Below the pieces are notes generated by a model. It made no database searches. It saw nothing but the letters and a program-made list of their open reading frames with translations, and had not been told where the DNA came from. A DNA stretch of 64,000 nt from positions 1,612,001-1,676,000 of the forward strand of contig OZ252023.1 of assembly GCA_965247425.1 (NCBI GenBank), given 5' to 3'. The translations under genes were made by a program, and so were the position numbers. Shown in pieces: positions 7,810 to 17,498 of the stretch (position 1 is its first letter; each line of letters starts with the position of its first letter). The stretch comes from CAZOZZ01 sp965247425 (GTDB lineage: Bacteria; Acidobacteriota; Terriglobia; 20CM-2-55-15).

Positions 7810-9075
7810 ATGAAATCCAACCAAGAGAATTCTTCAAAATCTGCCCAGTTCCGAAGCCTGTCGGTTCTCATCGCGGTTGCCTGCATCGATATGCCCGGTT
7901 TCGCGATGATCTTCCCGTTGCTTCCTTTTTACGCGTTGGAGATGAACATTTCACCGCAGTTCATCGGGGTCATCATCGCATCGTTTTCTGTTGCTCAATT
8001 GCTGGCTGCGCCGTTGTGGGGCCGTGTCTCAGACAGGTACGGACGCAGACCCGCGCTGCTGATCGGCCTGACCGCTTCGACGATCTCCTTCGTCGTCTTC
8101 GGGTTTGCGAATTCATTCTGGCTTCTGCTTCTGTCCCGGATCATCCAGGGCGCCGGAGGGGGTACGACCGGGGTGCTCCATGCCTACGTGGCCGACACCA
8201 TCCCCGCTGAAGACCGAGCCCGATCACTGGGCTGGCTGTCGGCGGCAACCTCCGCAGGGACCATGATTGGTCCGGTCATAGGGTCCACGGCGGCTTACTG
8301 GGGGCAAGCCGCACCCGGTCTCGTCGCCGCCAGTCTATGTGCGGTCAATATCGTCTTCGCCTGGGGGTGGCTCGAGGAGTCCTCAAAGGTCGACGACGAC
8401 AGCCGCAACCGAAAGAGAAAGCCAGTCTGGCACTCTGCCTGGACAATCGTGCGACACCCGGCCCGGACCGTGTCCCGGCTGGTATGGATTTACGCGATCG
8501 GGATGCTGGCGTTTTCATCTTTTACCTCGGTTATCGCCTTGTTCCTCGGTTCCGAGTTCGGTGTGAACGAGCGAAGCATCGGGTACGTTTTCCTGTATAT
8601 CGGGTTTCTGTCGGTCGTGATGCGGTCCCTCCTGCTGGGCCCCACCGTCAACCGGCTCGGCGAGACATGGTCGATGCGCCTCGGGTCGATCGCATTGATA
8701 GCCGGGTTCATCACATACACCATGGCCACCGGATTCTGGACTCTGGCTCTGGTGATGCCCCTGGTGCCGATCGGGACCGCGCTTCTGTTTCCCACGACGA
8801 CGGCTCTGACCTCACGCTGGGTTGAGAAGTCGGAACTTGGGACCACGATGGGAACCGCCCAGACCTTTGCGGGGATGTCCCGGACCATCGCACCATTGAT
8901 TGCCACCACTCTGTTTCAGCGCGTTAGTCCCGCAATGCCCTTATATGTCGGCGCCTCGTACATCGTCGTGGTGTTGTTCCTGTCGCTGCGCGTTCAGGAC
9001 GGGGAAGCATCAAAGGAAGTAGATGACGAGCCTAAGTCCGGAACACTCAGGGAGGAGACGGCCGAAAGCGGGTAA
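7810..9075 (+). CDS. MFS transporter, DHA1/TetA-like drug:H+ antiporter
   Basis: 421 residues with about 12 hydrophobic segments. The first begins after about 20 polar residues (SVLIAVACIDMPGFAMIFPLLPFYA). The MFS signature loop between helices 2 and 3 is APLWGRVSDRYGRRPALL, and the antiporter motif C region is VLHAYVADTIPAEDRARSLGWLSAATSAG. This is the efflux subfamily, including tetracycline-type pumps, in the cytoplasmic membrane. It probably shares a transcript with dusB (37 bp gap). It ends with a charged cytoplasmic tail and is convergent with the isopentenyl isomerase gene. The substrate cannot be told from sequence. Confidence 0.82.
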   Translation: MKSNQENSSKSAQFRSLSVLIAVACIDMPGFAMIFPLLPFYALEMNISPQFIGVIIASFSVAQLLAAPLWGRVSDRYGRRPALLIGLTASTISFVVFGFANSFWLLLLSRIIQGAGGGTTGVLHAYVADTIPAEDRARSLGWLSAATSAGTMIGPVIGSTAAYWGQAAPGLVAASLCAVNIVFAWGWLEESSKVDDDSRNRKRKPVWHSAWTIVRHPARTVSRLVWIYAIGMLAFSSFTSVIALFLGSEFGVNERSIGYVFLYIGFLSVVMRSLLLGPTVNRLGETWSMRLGSIALIAGFITYTMATGFWTLALVMPLVPIGTALLFPTTTALTSRWVEKSELGTTMGTAQTFAGMSRTIAPLIATTLFQRVSPAMPLYVGASYIVVVLFLSLRVQDGEASKEVDDEPKSGTLREETAESG

Positions 9076-9137
9076 TTCTGGGAGTCCGAAAGTCTTGACG
9101 CAGAGCCGTCAGGCCTCAGGCCGCACCAGGGTGGACA

Positions 9138-10202
9138 TCACTTAGCAGAGTCGATGACGACCGTTCGGTCCAATTCCTTGACCGTTTTCACGCCGACCAG
9201 AAACATCGCTGTTCGCATTTCCCGAATCAGACGCCTTCCGGTAGAAACGACTTCGTCGGCTGATTTCATCGCCGAAAGGAGGAATGGACGGGCTACCGAA
9301 ACGAAGTCGGCGCCTAGCGCGAACGCCTTGACGGCCTGGATTCCGTTGCGAATTCCTCCACTGGCGACCAGCCTGGCTTGGTGGAGTCGATCCCTGCGGA
9401 CCCGTTCTAGAATCCACTTCGTCGGGAGGCCAAAATCGCTGAAGAGCTCCCCGAGCGCCGGGTCCCGGCTGAGAGAGGCTTCCACGCTCGCCCAACTGGT
9501 TCCGTCGTTTCCGGAAATGTCTATGAACTGGACTCCTGTTGCGGCGATCGTTTCTACCACTTGCGGCGCAATCCCTCCGCCGCACTCCTTGACGTAGACC
9601 GGCAATTTGCTGCGGGCCACGAAGTCTTCGAGACGGGCCTTCAGTCCTCGAAAGTCCGTATCGCCACCTTCCTGGATCGACTCCTGGAGTGCATTCAAAT
9701 GCAGGCCGAATACGTCCGGCTGCACACGCTCCACAATGCGGGCCACATCGTCCCAGCCGATGCCATAGTTGAAGCTTACCAGACCGAGATTGGCGATGAT
9801 CGGCACGGATGGTGCCAGGTCGCGGATCAAGAAGCTGTCCACGGCGGTCTCATCGCGCAACATCACTTTCATAGAGCCCAGTCCAAGAGGGATCTTCAGG
9901 GTTTCTGCTCCGAGGGCCAGGTTTCGGTTGATCCGGAGGAATTCATCGCCGACGCCCCCGGTCATCGATGAGATGATCAGGGGGGCCGCGATCGTTCGCC
10001 CGGCGAAATCCGTCTCCATCGAGACATCGTCGAGGGCGATTTCGGGAAGGGCGTTGTAGAGGAGCTTGACGCCGTCAAAACTGTCCAGCCCCAGGTCCAC
10101 CGAAGAGTCCAGACAGGCTTCGATGTGACCTTCTTTCCTACGATTGAGATCGCCCCTTGGGTCCGAGTTGGATGCGTCGTGCGAGTCCCGCATGACGGTC
10201 AT
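9138..10202 (-). CDS. fni: type 2 isopentenyl-diphosphate delta-isomerase
   Basis: About 354 residues. The ATG at 10202 is used; 10193 is an alternative. This FMN- and Mg-dependent enzyme interconverts IPP and DMAPP for isoprenoid synthesis. Visible: RRKEGHIEACLD near the N-terminus, the substrate-binding ISSMTGG, GLGSMKVML, VIANLGLVSF, the metal-binding Gln in HLNALQESIQEGGDTDF, PVYVKECGGGI, FIDISGNDGTSWASVE, LVASGGIRNGIQAVKAFALGAD and SVARPFL. All blocks appear in the usual order and length. It is convergent with the MFS gene and divergent from the M28 peptidase; no other isoprenoid genes are in the window. Confidence 0.88.
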   Translation of the reverse strand: MTVMRDSHDASNSDPRGDLNRRKEGHIEACLDSSVDLGLDSFDGVKLLYNALPEIALDDVSMETDFAGRTIAAPLIISSMTGGVGDEFLRINRNLALGAETLKIPLGLGSMKVMLRDETAVDSFLIRDLAPSVPIIANLGLVSFNYGIGWDDVARIVERVQPDVFGLHLNALQESIQEGGDTDFRGLKARLEDFVARSKLPVYVKECGGGIAPQVVETIAATGVQFIDISGNDGTSWASVEASLSRDPALGELFSDFGLPTKWILERVRRDRLHQARLVASGGIRNGIQAVKAFALGADFVSVARPFLLSAMKSADEVVSTGRRLIREMRTAMFLVGVKTVKELDRTVVIDSAK

Positions 10203-10373
10203 TCTAGCACCCCACGTGTCCTGTCCCGGCAAACGTGAAAAACGGAAACTGTTAAACCATCATCCTCTGGACAAATCCTTCGAAACCGGGGCTGCCTGGC
10301 TCCGGTGTTTTTCTGGAGGGTTGCTCTTAACTGCGAAATTGACTTCGCTTCCAGGAAAAGCTAGGCTCTCGCC

Positions 10374-11954
10374 ATGCGGACCCGATCGACCCTGTTGTTG
10401 GCGGCGATGAGCCTTGTCGGTTGCGGTGGAGCGGGGCTTGATGAGAGTGCTTTCAAGGTCGATGCCGGAGCGATCGCCAACCATATCCAACGACTCGCCG
10501 CCGACGAAATGGAGGGCCGTGCTCCCGGCACCGCTGGAGAGGAACTGGCCACGAACTACATTGCTGAATACTTCCGCTCCATCGGCCTCGAAACGTCTTT
10601 CCAAGATGTCCCGCTCGTCGGCACCACCGGCACTCCTACCGAACTGACGCTGACCAAAGGCACGGAGTCCCGCACACTGGCATACCGGGACGAATTCATG
10701 GCCTGGACGACTCGCGAGACCGCCTCGATCGCGCTGGACCCGTCCGAGATCGTTTTCGCCGGCTACGGCACCGTGGCTCCGGAGTACGACTGGAACGACT
10801 TCGAAGGCTACGACGTGGAGGGTAAGGTTCTGCTCCTGCTCGTAGGCGATCCCCCACTCGAAGACGAAGACATGTTCGGCGGCGAAGCGATGACCTACTA
10901 CGGTCGCTGGACTTACAAGTACGAGGAGGCGGCTCATCACGGCGCACGGGGTGCGTTCATCGTCCACGAGACGACGCCTGCCGGCTATCCCTGGGATGTT
11001 GTCAGCGGTTCCTGGTCGGGTGAGCAGTTCGACATGGTGAAGGCAGACCAGGGGGCTTCAGAGACCGGTGTGCAGGGTTGGATTACCCTGGAGATGGCCG
11101 AGCAGCTGGCCGAATGGGCAGGGCACTCGTTCGACGATCTGAAGAAGCAGGCGCTGGCCCCGGATTTTACGCCGGTGCCGTTAGGCGTCGAGGCTTCGCT
11201 CGAAATCCGAAACACACTACGCCGTATCGACTCCAAAAACGTGGTGGGTGTTCTGGAAGGTGACACCGACGAATACATTGTGTTTTCTTCCCATTGGGAT
11301 CACATCGGACGGGACGACGCCCTGGAAGGCGATCAGATCTATAACGGGGCCGTCGACAACGCATCCGGTATTGCCGTCATGATGGAGATTGCACGGGCTT
11401 TCTCTGAAATGGAGACGCGTCAGCGTCGCTCCTTGGTCTTTCTTGCGTTAACAGCCGAAGAACAGGGGTTACTGGGTTCGAAGTACTATGCCGAGAATCC
11501 GCTCTTTCCACTCGACAGGACTGTTGCGAACATCAACATCGATGGCGCGAACGTCTATCGCCGGGGCGACGAGATTGTCGTGGTTGGCCCCGGCTACACG
11601 TCGATCGAGGATACACTTCGGGAGGTCGCGGCCGAGCAGGGACGGGCCGTTGTTCCGGACCCGGAGTCCGAAAAAGGGTTCTACTACCGTTCCGACCAGT
11701 TCAATTTCGCAAAAAAAGGCGTACCCGCGCTCTATATCGATAGTACGAGCCTCGAAGACAGCAATCGTTACACTGCCGAGCGATATCACAAACCGTCGGA
11801 TGAGTTCGATCCATCCTGGAATCTTGAAGGAGCCGTCCTGGACGCGCAAACACTGATCCGGATCGCTCTCAGGATAGCGAACAGCGACGAATGGCCCGAA
11901 TGGATGCCGGGTACGGAGTTCAAAGCAGTTCGAGACGAAATGCTCCGACGATGA
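10374..11954 (+). CDS. M28-family metallopeptidase lipoprotein with PA domain
   Basis: 526 residues. The N-terminus MRTRSTLLLAAMSLVGCGG is a lipoprotein signal with Cys at 17, so it is membrane anchored on the outer side. A PA (protease-associated) insert lies at about residues 130-270 (VFAGYGTVAPEYDWNDFEGY, then the GWITLEMAEQLAEWAG end). The di-zinc aminopeptidase domain follows: H307 and D309 in SSHWDHIG, D328 in GAVDNASG, E362-E363 in LTAEEQG, D390 in INIDGAN and H472 in RYHKPSDE. These are the complete M28 ligand set. It probably trims extracellular peptides. Stand-alone transcription is likely; the next gene on the strand starts 120 bp later. Confidence 0.88.
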   Translation: MRTRSTLLLAAMSLVGCGGAGLDESAFKVDAGAIANHIQRLAADEMEGRAPGTAGEELATNYIAEYFRSIGLETSFQDVPLVGTTGTPTELTLTKGTESRTLAYRDEFMAWTTRETASIALDPSEIVFAGYGTVAPEYDWNDFEGYDVEGKVLLLLVGDPPLEDEDMFGGEAMTYYGRWTYKYEEAAHHGARGAFIVHETTPAGYPWDVVSGSWSGEQFDMVKADQGASETGVQGWITLEMAEQLAEWAGHSFDDLKKQALAPDFTPVPLGVEASLEIRNTLRRIDSKNVVGVLEGDTDEYIVFSSHWDHIGRDDALEGDQIYNGAVDNASGIAVMMEIARAFSEMETRQRRSLVFLALTAEEQGLLGSKYYAENPLFPLDRTVANINIDGANVYRRGDEIVVVGPGYTSIEDTLREVAAEQGRAVVPDPESEKGFYYRSDQFNFAKKGVPALYIDSTSLEDSNRYTAERYHKPSDEFDPSWNLEGAVLDAQTLIRIALRIANSDEWPEWMPGTEFKAVRDEMLRR

Positions 11955-12076
11955 GAATCAGCTGAGGCGCGTCAAAGCCCGCCGCCTGACCCCCGGCTTT
12001 CTCATGGAAGCCGAGGGTATGGAGATGTCGTTCTCTTGACCTTAAAATCCAACTTCCATCATAGGAATGAGGGGCG

Positions 12077-12805
12077 GTGGTGACCGAAAAAAACGACGAC
12101 GTGCTTCAGGACACGGGATTTGCGGACGAAAACGTTTCGGCAGGTTACGGGTTTTCGATTTCCCAGCGCTTCCTCGTAATCTTGCTGTCGATTCTGGCTC
12201 TGGCCCTTCTGCTATGCCACGCTGCGTTGACCATTTATCATTACCAGGTCAGCGAACTTCCCTGGCTTCCCTGGCGCCAGCTCTTTGATGTCGATGAAGA
12301 AAACAACCTGCCGACATGGTTCTCCGAGTTTCTGCTGCTCACTACCGCCGTTTTGCTTTGGTTGTGTGCCGATAAGAAGCGCCGCGACAAGGACCCGTCG
12401 GTCGATCACTGGTACACGCTGACCATCGGATTCTTGCTGCTGGCCATGGACGAGATCGCGGGATTCCACGAGACCATCAACAGCCTGATCGATCCAACGT
12501 GGGCGATCGGCGGTGGCTTGCTCGCCCTCGGTATTGGCATAGGTTTCATACCCTTCCTGCGGCGCCTGCCAAAGCGGACGGCAATTCTGTTCGTCGTCGC
12601 AGGCGCGATCTACGTCGGTGGTGCGGTCGGTGTGGAGATCATCGGAGAACCGCTCGACAGCGACACGATGACGTACAACCTTTTGACAGTCCTGGAGGAA
12701 GGTATGGAGATGTTCGGCGTCATTTTCTTCATGTACGTTCTACTGGGGTATATGCGGGAGTCCGACGCGGGGCCGGTGAGGGGAGCATTCGAATTGGCGT
12801 CGTAG
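12077..12805 (+). CDS. polytopic membrane protein with conserved acidic/His membrane residues
   Basis: 242 residues from a GTG at 12077 (a second GTG follows directly), preceded by AATGAGGGG. About six hydrophobic segments: FLVILLSILALALLLCH, a tryptophan-rich loop, FLLLTTAVLLWLCA, the segment LTIGFLLLAMDEIAGFHETI, a Gly-rich helix, and VIFFMYVLLGYM. Charged residues inside or at the edge of helices (MDEIAGFHE and LTVLEEGMEMFG) recall membrane hydrolases with an in-membrane metal site, but I cannot assign a family. Cytoplasmic N-terminal tail of about 25 acidic residues. No operon partner. Confidence 0.6.
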   Translation: MVTEKNDDVLQDTGFADENVSAGYGFSISQRFLVILLSILALALLLCHAALTIYHYQVSELPWLPWRQLFDVDEENNLPTWFSEFLLLTTAVLLWLCADKKRRDKDPSVDHWYTLTIGFLLLAMDEIAGFHETINSLIDPTWAIGGGLLALGIGIGFIPFLRRLPKRTAILFVVAGAIYVGGAVGVEIIGEPLDSDTMTYNLLTVLEEGMEMFGVIFFMYVLLGYMRESDAGPVRGAFELAS

Positions 12806-12942
12806 TGATTCCCGTCCATCGAAGCCTAATCGATTTCGATCTTCGGATCAGCAAGGCTCCCGGCCACTCCCAGGCGCTTCGAACGTCGGTGTCGCCGGTG
12901 TGCCGAGGACCTGAATGTACACCCCTTCTCCAGAATCATTCT

Positions 12943-15351
12943 CTATTGCTTCGGATTATGCGTATAAACCAGCGACATGATCCGCCACTCCCCATCCTTC
13001 TTAACCAGATGGAATGCATCTACACCGTCGGCCTCATACTCTCCGATCTCGAGCGTATACCGGGTCCAGACAGCGGCGATGTTGTCGTCGACCTGAATCA
13101 TGGGGTCTGACATCACCTCGTTGATCAGGCCGGCGCCGTCCGCCAGGCTATCGGCCCATTCGGCGGCAAGAACGAAGTTCTGTCGCCGTCCGTCGCTCTC
13201 GTCCGGCCGATCCGACGCCAGCATCGCCCCGGGCCAGAACAGTGTTTTCATCTTCTCGCTGTCGCGCGCCGCCAGGTAATCGAACACGTTCTGGACGACA
13301 TCGATGACTTGCTCCCGGTCGGTTCGTTCGTCAGCAGCCGCCACTCCCAGGACGTTCTCCGAGAAGAATGAATATTCCCGCCGCATCTTGTCCAGCCGGT
13401 GCATGGGCTCCCTCAATCCGTGGGGTTCTCGAGGGTACCAGACCATCTGGACCGGAACGTCGTTCTTCTTGAGACCCATGTATAGCTCCTGGGCCTGGCT
13501 TTTCGGTACACGCGTGTCTTGTTCCCCGTGCATGATGAGCGTCGGTGTCTTCGCGTCGTTGATGAAAGTCATCGCGGAGGCCCGTCGGTATTCTTCCTCT
13601 TCGTTGAACGGCGTGTCGCCGAAATAGCCCTCGAGGACACGCTGGAGGTCGTTCGTCGAGTACATGCTGAACATGTTGGTCAGGCCGGCGCCGACCATCA
13701 CGGCCTTGAAGCGGTCGGTCTGCGTCAACGTCCATGCCGTCATGTATCCGCCATAGCTCCATCCGGTCTGGCCCATTTTTTCCTCATCGGCGATACCCCG
13801 CCGAATCAATTCATCGAGGCCCGACTGGACGTCTTCGTAATCTCCACCGCCCCAGTCTTTCAGGTTCGACAGTTGAAACTCCTCGCCGTAGCTCGAGCTG
13901 CCTCTCGGGTTGGGCAACAGCGTGATCCAGTCGCGCCCGGCCCACACGTGCGCGTAGTTGCCCCAGCTGCCGGGGAAGCTCTGGGTCCAGGCGCCGGAAG
14001 GGCCGCCGTGGACGTTCATCAGGACCGGATACTTCTTTCCGGGTTCATATCCGACTGGATAGATGACGACGCCTTCGATTTCACGACCATCCTTGCTCGT
14101 CCAACTGATGAGTTCGCTGTCTCCGACCGCGATGTCCACCAGTTGGGGGTTGTGATTCGTGATCTGCTTTGGATCGAAGCTCGGCAGGGAAGCGACGTAA
14201 ACGTCGTTGGGGTGCTGGACGTCGGTCCGCGTGAACGCAAACGTTTTTCCGTCGGCGGACATCGTGAAGCCGCCCACCACCGCGTCGTAATCGGTTATCT
14301 GCTCGACGTCACCACCCGCAGCCGGGGCGCTGAAGATTTGTCGGGTCGTTCCGGCACCGGCCTGGAAATAGATCGTTTCGCCGTCCGGCGAGAAACGAAC
14401 GTTGTTGGCCGGCCCGTCGAAATCCGGAATGACGGATCGAGGGCTTCCGCCGCTTGCCGGGATTCGGTGGAGTCTGGAGAAGCCAACCGGTCCCTGAGAG
14501 GCGGGACGAGTGCTGAAGAGGATCGTCTGGCCGTCGGGCGACCAGACGGGGCCACCGTCGGCGCCTTCGTTCTCGTACAGTTTTCGGGGAGCGCCGCTAC
14601 CATCCGTGTTCGCGACCCAGATGTCGCTGAGGCTTCCATCATCCGCTCTGGATGTGGGCCGTACCGAATACGCGATCCGGGTTCCGTCCGGGGACCACGC
14701 CGGCTGCCCGACGACGAAGTCTCCCGCGACGATTTCACTCGACTCTTTGGAATCCACGTCGATCACATGAAGGCTGGAATAGCGGAAGTCCTCGTCGATC
14801 ACCTTCGTATCGTCCCCGTCCCTCCTCTTCTCCTCTTCCTCTTCGGTCAGCGGAACCTGGGCCGTATAGGCGATCTTCCCTGAATCCTGCGACCAGATGA
14901 ACCCCCCGGCTCCGGATTTCGAGTCGGTCAGCTTCATGGCCTCGCCGCCGTTTGGAGAGATCAGGTAGATCTGGGGACGGTTCCCGTCGTTTCCCCGGTC
15001 CGGCCCATCGCGTGAGGGTCCTCCGGGCGTCGGCCGGCTCGATATGAACCCGATCCATTCTCCATTGGGAGACCAATTCGGCGAGCGATCGTTGTTGCCT
15101 GACGTAAAACGTCGCACGTCGCCACCGCCCGAAGACACCATCCAGATTTCCGACCGTGTCTCGTTGTCGTTCATCGATGCGTAGGACACGGTGTACACGA
15201 CCCGCTCACCATCGGGAGATATCTGAGGTGAGCCGACGTTCTTCAACGCCATGACGTCGTCGAACGTCATGGGCCTGCGGCCCTGGGCTCCGGCGACGAT
15301 TGCTGAAATCAGAACGACACAGACACCCAAAAAGGCACTCGATCTCCTCAT
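12943..15351 (-). CDS. secreted S9 prolyl-oligopeptidase with C-terminal NTF2/SnoaL-like domain
   Basis: 802 residues from the ATG at 15351, chosen because it gives a clean signal peptide (MRRSSAFLGVCVVLISAIVAGAQG). Residues 30 to about 420 are a WD40/PD40-type propeller of repeats such as SPDGERVVYTVSYAS and WSPDGTRIAYSV. The alpha/beta-hydrolase part follows: MNVHGGPSG oxyanion region, nucleophile Ser about 531 in GWSYGGYMTAW, Asp in HGEQDTRVP and His in REPHGLREP. From about residue 675 a further 125 residues (VIDVVQNVFDYLAARDSEKM to WRIMSLVYTHN) read as an NTF2/SnoaL/DUF4440-like cone, not part of a normal S9 enzyme. It probably degrades oligopeptides in the periplasm. The next same-strand gene (OsmC) is 17 bp upstream. 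Confidence 0.85.
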   Translation of the reverse strand: MRRSSAFLGVCVVLISAIVAGAQGRRPMTFDDVMALKNVGSPQISPDGERVVYTVSYASMNDNETRSEIWMVSSGGGDVRRFTSGNNDRSPNWSPNGEWIGFISSRPTPGGPSRDGPDRGNDGNRPQIYLISPNGGEAMKLTDSKSGAGGFIWSQDSGKIAYTAQVPLTEEEEEKRRDGDDTKVIDEDFRYSSLHVIDVDSKESSEIVAGDFVVGQPAWSPDGTRIAYSVRPTSRADDGSLSDIWVANTDGSGAPRKLYENEGADGGPVWSPDGQTILFSTRPASQGPVGFSRLHRIPASGGSPRSVIPDFDGPANNVRFSPDGETIYFQAGAGTTRQIFSAPAAGGDVEQITDYDAVVGGFTMSADGKTFAFTRTDVQHPNDVYVASLPSFDPKQITNHNPQLVDIAVGDSELISWTSKDGREIEGVVIYPVGYEPGKKYPVLMNVHGGPSGAWTQSFPGSWGNYAHVWAGRDWITLLPNPRGSSSYGEEFQLSNLKDWGGGDYEDVQSGLDELIRRGIADEEKMGQTGWSYGGYMTAWTLTQTDRFKAVMVGAGLTNMFSMYSTNDLQRVLEGYFGDTPFNEEEEYRRASAMTFINDAKTPTLIMHGEQDTRVPKSQAQELYMGLKKNDVPVQMVWYPREPHGLREPMHRLDKMRREYSFFSENVLGVAAADERTDREQVIDVVQNVFDYLAARDSEKMKTLFWPGAMLASDRPDESDGRRQNFVLAAEWADSLADGAGLINEVMSDPMIQVDDNIAAVWTRYTLEIGEYEADGVDAFHLVKKDGEWRIMSLVYTHNPKQ

Positions 15352-15368
15352 CACTCTCCTCCCTTCGC

Positions 15369-15827
15369 TCACACCAGCCGGGTCTGGATATTGATTTCGG
15401 ACTTCAGCGTCCGGTGCACCGGGCATTTGTTGGCAATTTCCAACAATCGTTCCCGTTGTTCGTCGCTCAGTGGCCCACCCAGTTCAATCGCCGTATCGAT
15501 GCGGTCCACCCGACCGTCTGTACTTTCGCAATCCTCGCAATCGCTTGCGTGAATCTTGCCGTGCCGCGCCAGGACGGTGATGCTTTCCAACGGCCATTGC
15601 TTTCTCTCGGCATACAGCGTCAGAGTCATAGACGTGCAGGCTCCAAGTGCGGCGGCCAGCAGATCGTAAGGCGTCGGACCCGTGTCTGTTCCAATCGGCG
15701 TCGGTTCGTCCGCCGTCAAATGATGGGCGCCGACGATGATCTTGTTCGCCAGGCCACCTTCTCGCCGAACCATGACCAGTCCGGGATCGACTGCGGCTTC
15801 CTGCTTTTTCTCGCTCAACTCGTTCAT
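15369..15827 (-). CDS. OsmC/Ohr-family peroxiredoxin-like protein
   Basis: 152 residues. OsmC-fold proteins reduce organic hydroperoxides with two cysteines. Both are here: LLAAALGACTSMTLTLYAERK, and NKCPVHRTLKS near the C-terminus, the YhfA-like spacing. GPTPYDLL precedes the first Cys as expected. A CEDC pair (SDCEDCESTDG) between them is unusual and could be an extra thiol or metal site. Cytoplasmic, full length. It reads in the same direction as the S9 peptidase with a 17-bp gap, so the two may be co-transcribed. It is divergent from the NHL-propeller gene. Confidence 0.82.
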   Translation of the reverse strand: MNELSEKKQEAAVDPGLVMVRREGGLANKIIVGAHHLTADEPTPIGTDTGPTPYDLLAAALGACTSMTLTLYAERKQWPLESITVLARHGKIHASDCEDCESTDGRVDRIDTAIELGGPLSDEQRERLLEIANKCPVHRTLKSEINIQTRLV

Positions 15828-16022
15828 CCTCTGCCCTCCGATCGAAACGTGTTGCCATCTGTGGCGTCGATCTTATACCAAACCATGGTCCTATCTCAGC
15901 ATAAGAAACGTGGGATTCGAGGTGCCCATCGGGTGGGGCCTTCGTCCCGACGGGTGATATACTTAGCCGCCCAAAGGCCAGCCAGGCCGGTCCTGACTTT
16001 CGATCCTAGTGGAGGAGTTCTG

Positions 16023-16925
16023 ATGAACAGATTACTGTGGCTCGGCATCCTTCTGTCGGTCCTTGTTGTTGTCCTCTGGACGGCCGGCGACCCCGTCCAG
16101 GCTGGACAATCCGGTTCCTACCATCTGGTCGGCGAGTGGGCCACGTTTCCTTCCGGTATCGAATTCGGACCCGTCGCCTCGGTGGCTCACACGGCCGATG
16201 GGATCATGCACGTTCTCCGGCGTGGTGAACCCGCATTCTTCACGCTCGACCGGAATGGAAAGTTCCTGCGGTCCTGGGGAGAAGACATCTTCGACTGGTC
16301 CCACGGACTTCGGGTCGATCGCGACGGCTTTATATGGGCCACCGACGGCAGGGCGCATGAGGTCATGAAGTTCAGCCCGAGCGGCGAACGCCTCATGACG
16401 CTGGGGAAACGCGGCGTGGCGGGTGACGGTCCGGACACGTTCAACCGTCCGACGGATGTCGTTGTCGCGCACAACGGCGATTTTTTCGTCACAGACGGCT
16501 ATGGAAACTCCAGGGTGCTCAAGTTTTCAAAGGACGGGAAGTTCATCAAGACCTGGGGCACCAAGGGGACTGACCCGGGACAATTCAACCTGCCCCATAC
16601 GATCGTGATGGACTCGGCGGGCATGTTGCTGGTTGGAGACAGAGAAAACCACCGGATTCAAATCTTCGACCAGGACGGAAACTTCCTGGATCAGTGGACG
16701 CATCTGGGGGCGCCCTACGGGTTATACATGGCGCCGGACGACACTCTTTTCATGGTGGAAGGCGAGCTTGACGACTTGCTGGTGGTCGACGGCCGTACCG
16801 GCGAACTCAGAGAGAGAATAGACGGGCTGGAACTTTCGCACTGGGTCTCGATGGATCCAGAAGGAAACGTGTATGTAGCCGAGGTTCACGACGGCCTGAG
16901 CGTCAAAAAGTTCGCGCCCCGCTGA
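16023..16925 (+). CDS. secreted NHL-repeat six-bladed propeller, peptidyl-alpha-hydroxyglycine lyase-like
   Basis: 300 residues from the ATG at 16023, with GGAGGAG ten bases upstream. Signal peptide MNRLLWLGILLSVLVVVLWT...VQAG. The body is a series of NHL blades: HTADGIMHVLRRG, FFTLDRNGKFLRSWGE, GLRVDRDGFIWATDG, DVVVAHNGDFFVTDGYGNSR, FNLPHTIVMDSAGMLLVGDRENHR and VSMDPEGNVYVAEV. The order and DGYGNSR/DRENHR motifs resemble the lyase half of peptide-amidating enzymes, which are propellers with a metal site, but similar propellers also serve as binding scaffolds. Likely periplasmic. Monocistronic. Confidence 0.78.
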   Translation: MNRLLWLGILLSVLVVVLWTAGDPVQAGQSGSYHLVGEWATFPSGIEFGPVASVAHTADGIMHVLRRGEPAFFTLDRNGKFLRSWGEDIFDWSHGLRVDRDGFIWATDGRAHEVMKFSPSGERLMTLGKRGVAGDGPDTFNRPTDVVVAHNGDFFVTDGYGNSRVLKFSKDGKFIKTWGTKGTDPGQFNLPHTIVMDSAGMLLVGDRENHRIQIFDQDGNFLDQWTHLGAPYGLYMAPDDTLFMVEGELDDLLVVDGRTGELRERIDGLELSHWVSMDPEGNVYVAEVHDGLSVKKFAPR

Positions 16926-17004
16926 GTTCTAGTTTGTGGTGAAATAGGGTCCTCGACGCAGGGAAAGCTGTTTTCAAGAAAAACGCCCTCCCGGTCGAAT
17001 CTCC

Positions 17005-17436
17005 CTACCTGTACCCGATCTCTTCAGACAGAGGCATATTGCTGCGGCTGAACACACCCGTTCCGCGGGCGATTTCTTTGCCGTTGTCGGAGGTGACGAC
17101 GGCGTCGGCGAAAAACAGCGTCTTAGAGGCGCGGACCAGCGTCCCGGTGGAGTGGAGTTCTCCAGAGGATACGGGGCGGAGCAACTGGGTGTTGAACGAG
17201 ACTGTCAGGACGAAGACATCCTCGACCGTGGAGTTCACGGCGAAGAACGCGGCGTCATCGAGCAGCTTGAAATAGTAGGCACCGTGAACGGCGTTTGCCG
17301 CGTGAAAGAGGTTTCGGCGGATCGGCAGATGGATGGTGGCCTTGCCTTCTTCTATCGTCACTCCGAGATCCAGTCCCTGGTTGCAGGGAGCCAGACCGTA
17401 CATCCGTTCGAGTTTTCGAAAGTGCTCGTCCGTCAT
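17005..17436 (-). CDS. PaaI-family hotdog-fold thioesterase
   Basis: 143 residues from the ATG at 17436 (MTDEHFRKLERMYG); an upstream start would add 15 residues. The hotdog domain shows NLFHAANAVHGAYYFKLLDDAAFFAVNS, where the HG and downstream acidic residue form the PaaI-type active site, then VLTVSFNTQLLRPV and the strand pair LVRASKTLFFADAVV. It would hydrolyse acyl-CoA thioesters in the cytoplasm. The substrate is not predictable. It is divergent from the NSS transporter across about 60 bp. Confidence 0.8.
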   Translation of the reverse strand: MTDEHFRKLERMYGLAPCNQGLDLGVTIEEGKATIHLPIRRNLFHAANAVHGAYYFKLLDDAAFFAVNSTVEDVFVLTVSFNTQLLRPVSSGELHSTGTLVRASKTLFFADAVVTSDNGKEIARGTGVFSRSNMPLSEEIGYR

Positions 17437-17498
17437 AAAGGCGGGAATGTTATCATAGCCGCACTTAACGCGCAGTACCACGGACAGGGGGAATTGTC

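Noticed and set aside
13519..14883. Plus-strand frame of 454 codons opposite the S9 peptidase
   Set aside because: Shadow frame; the S9 motifs GWSYGGY and the propeller blades lie on the minus strand.
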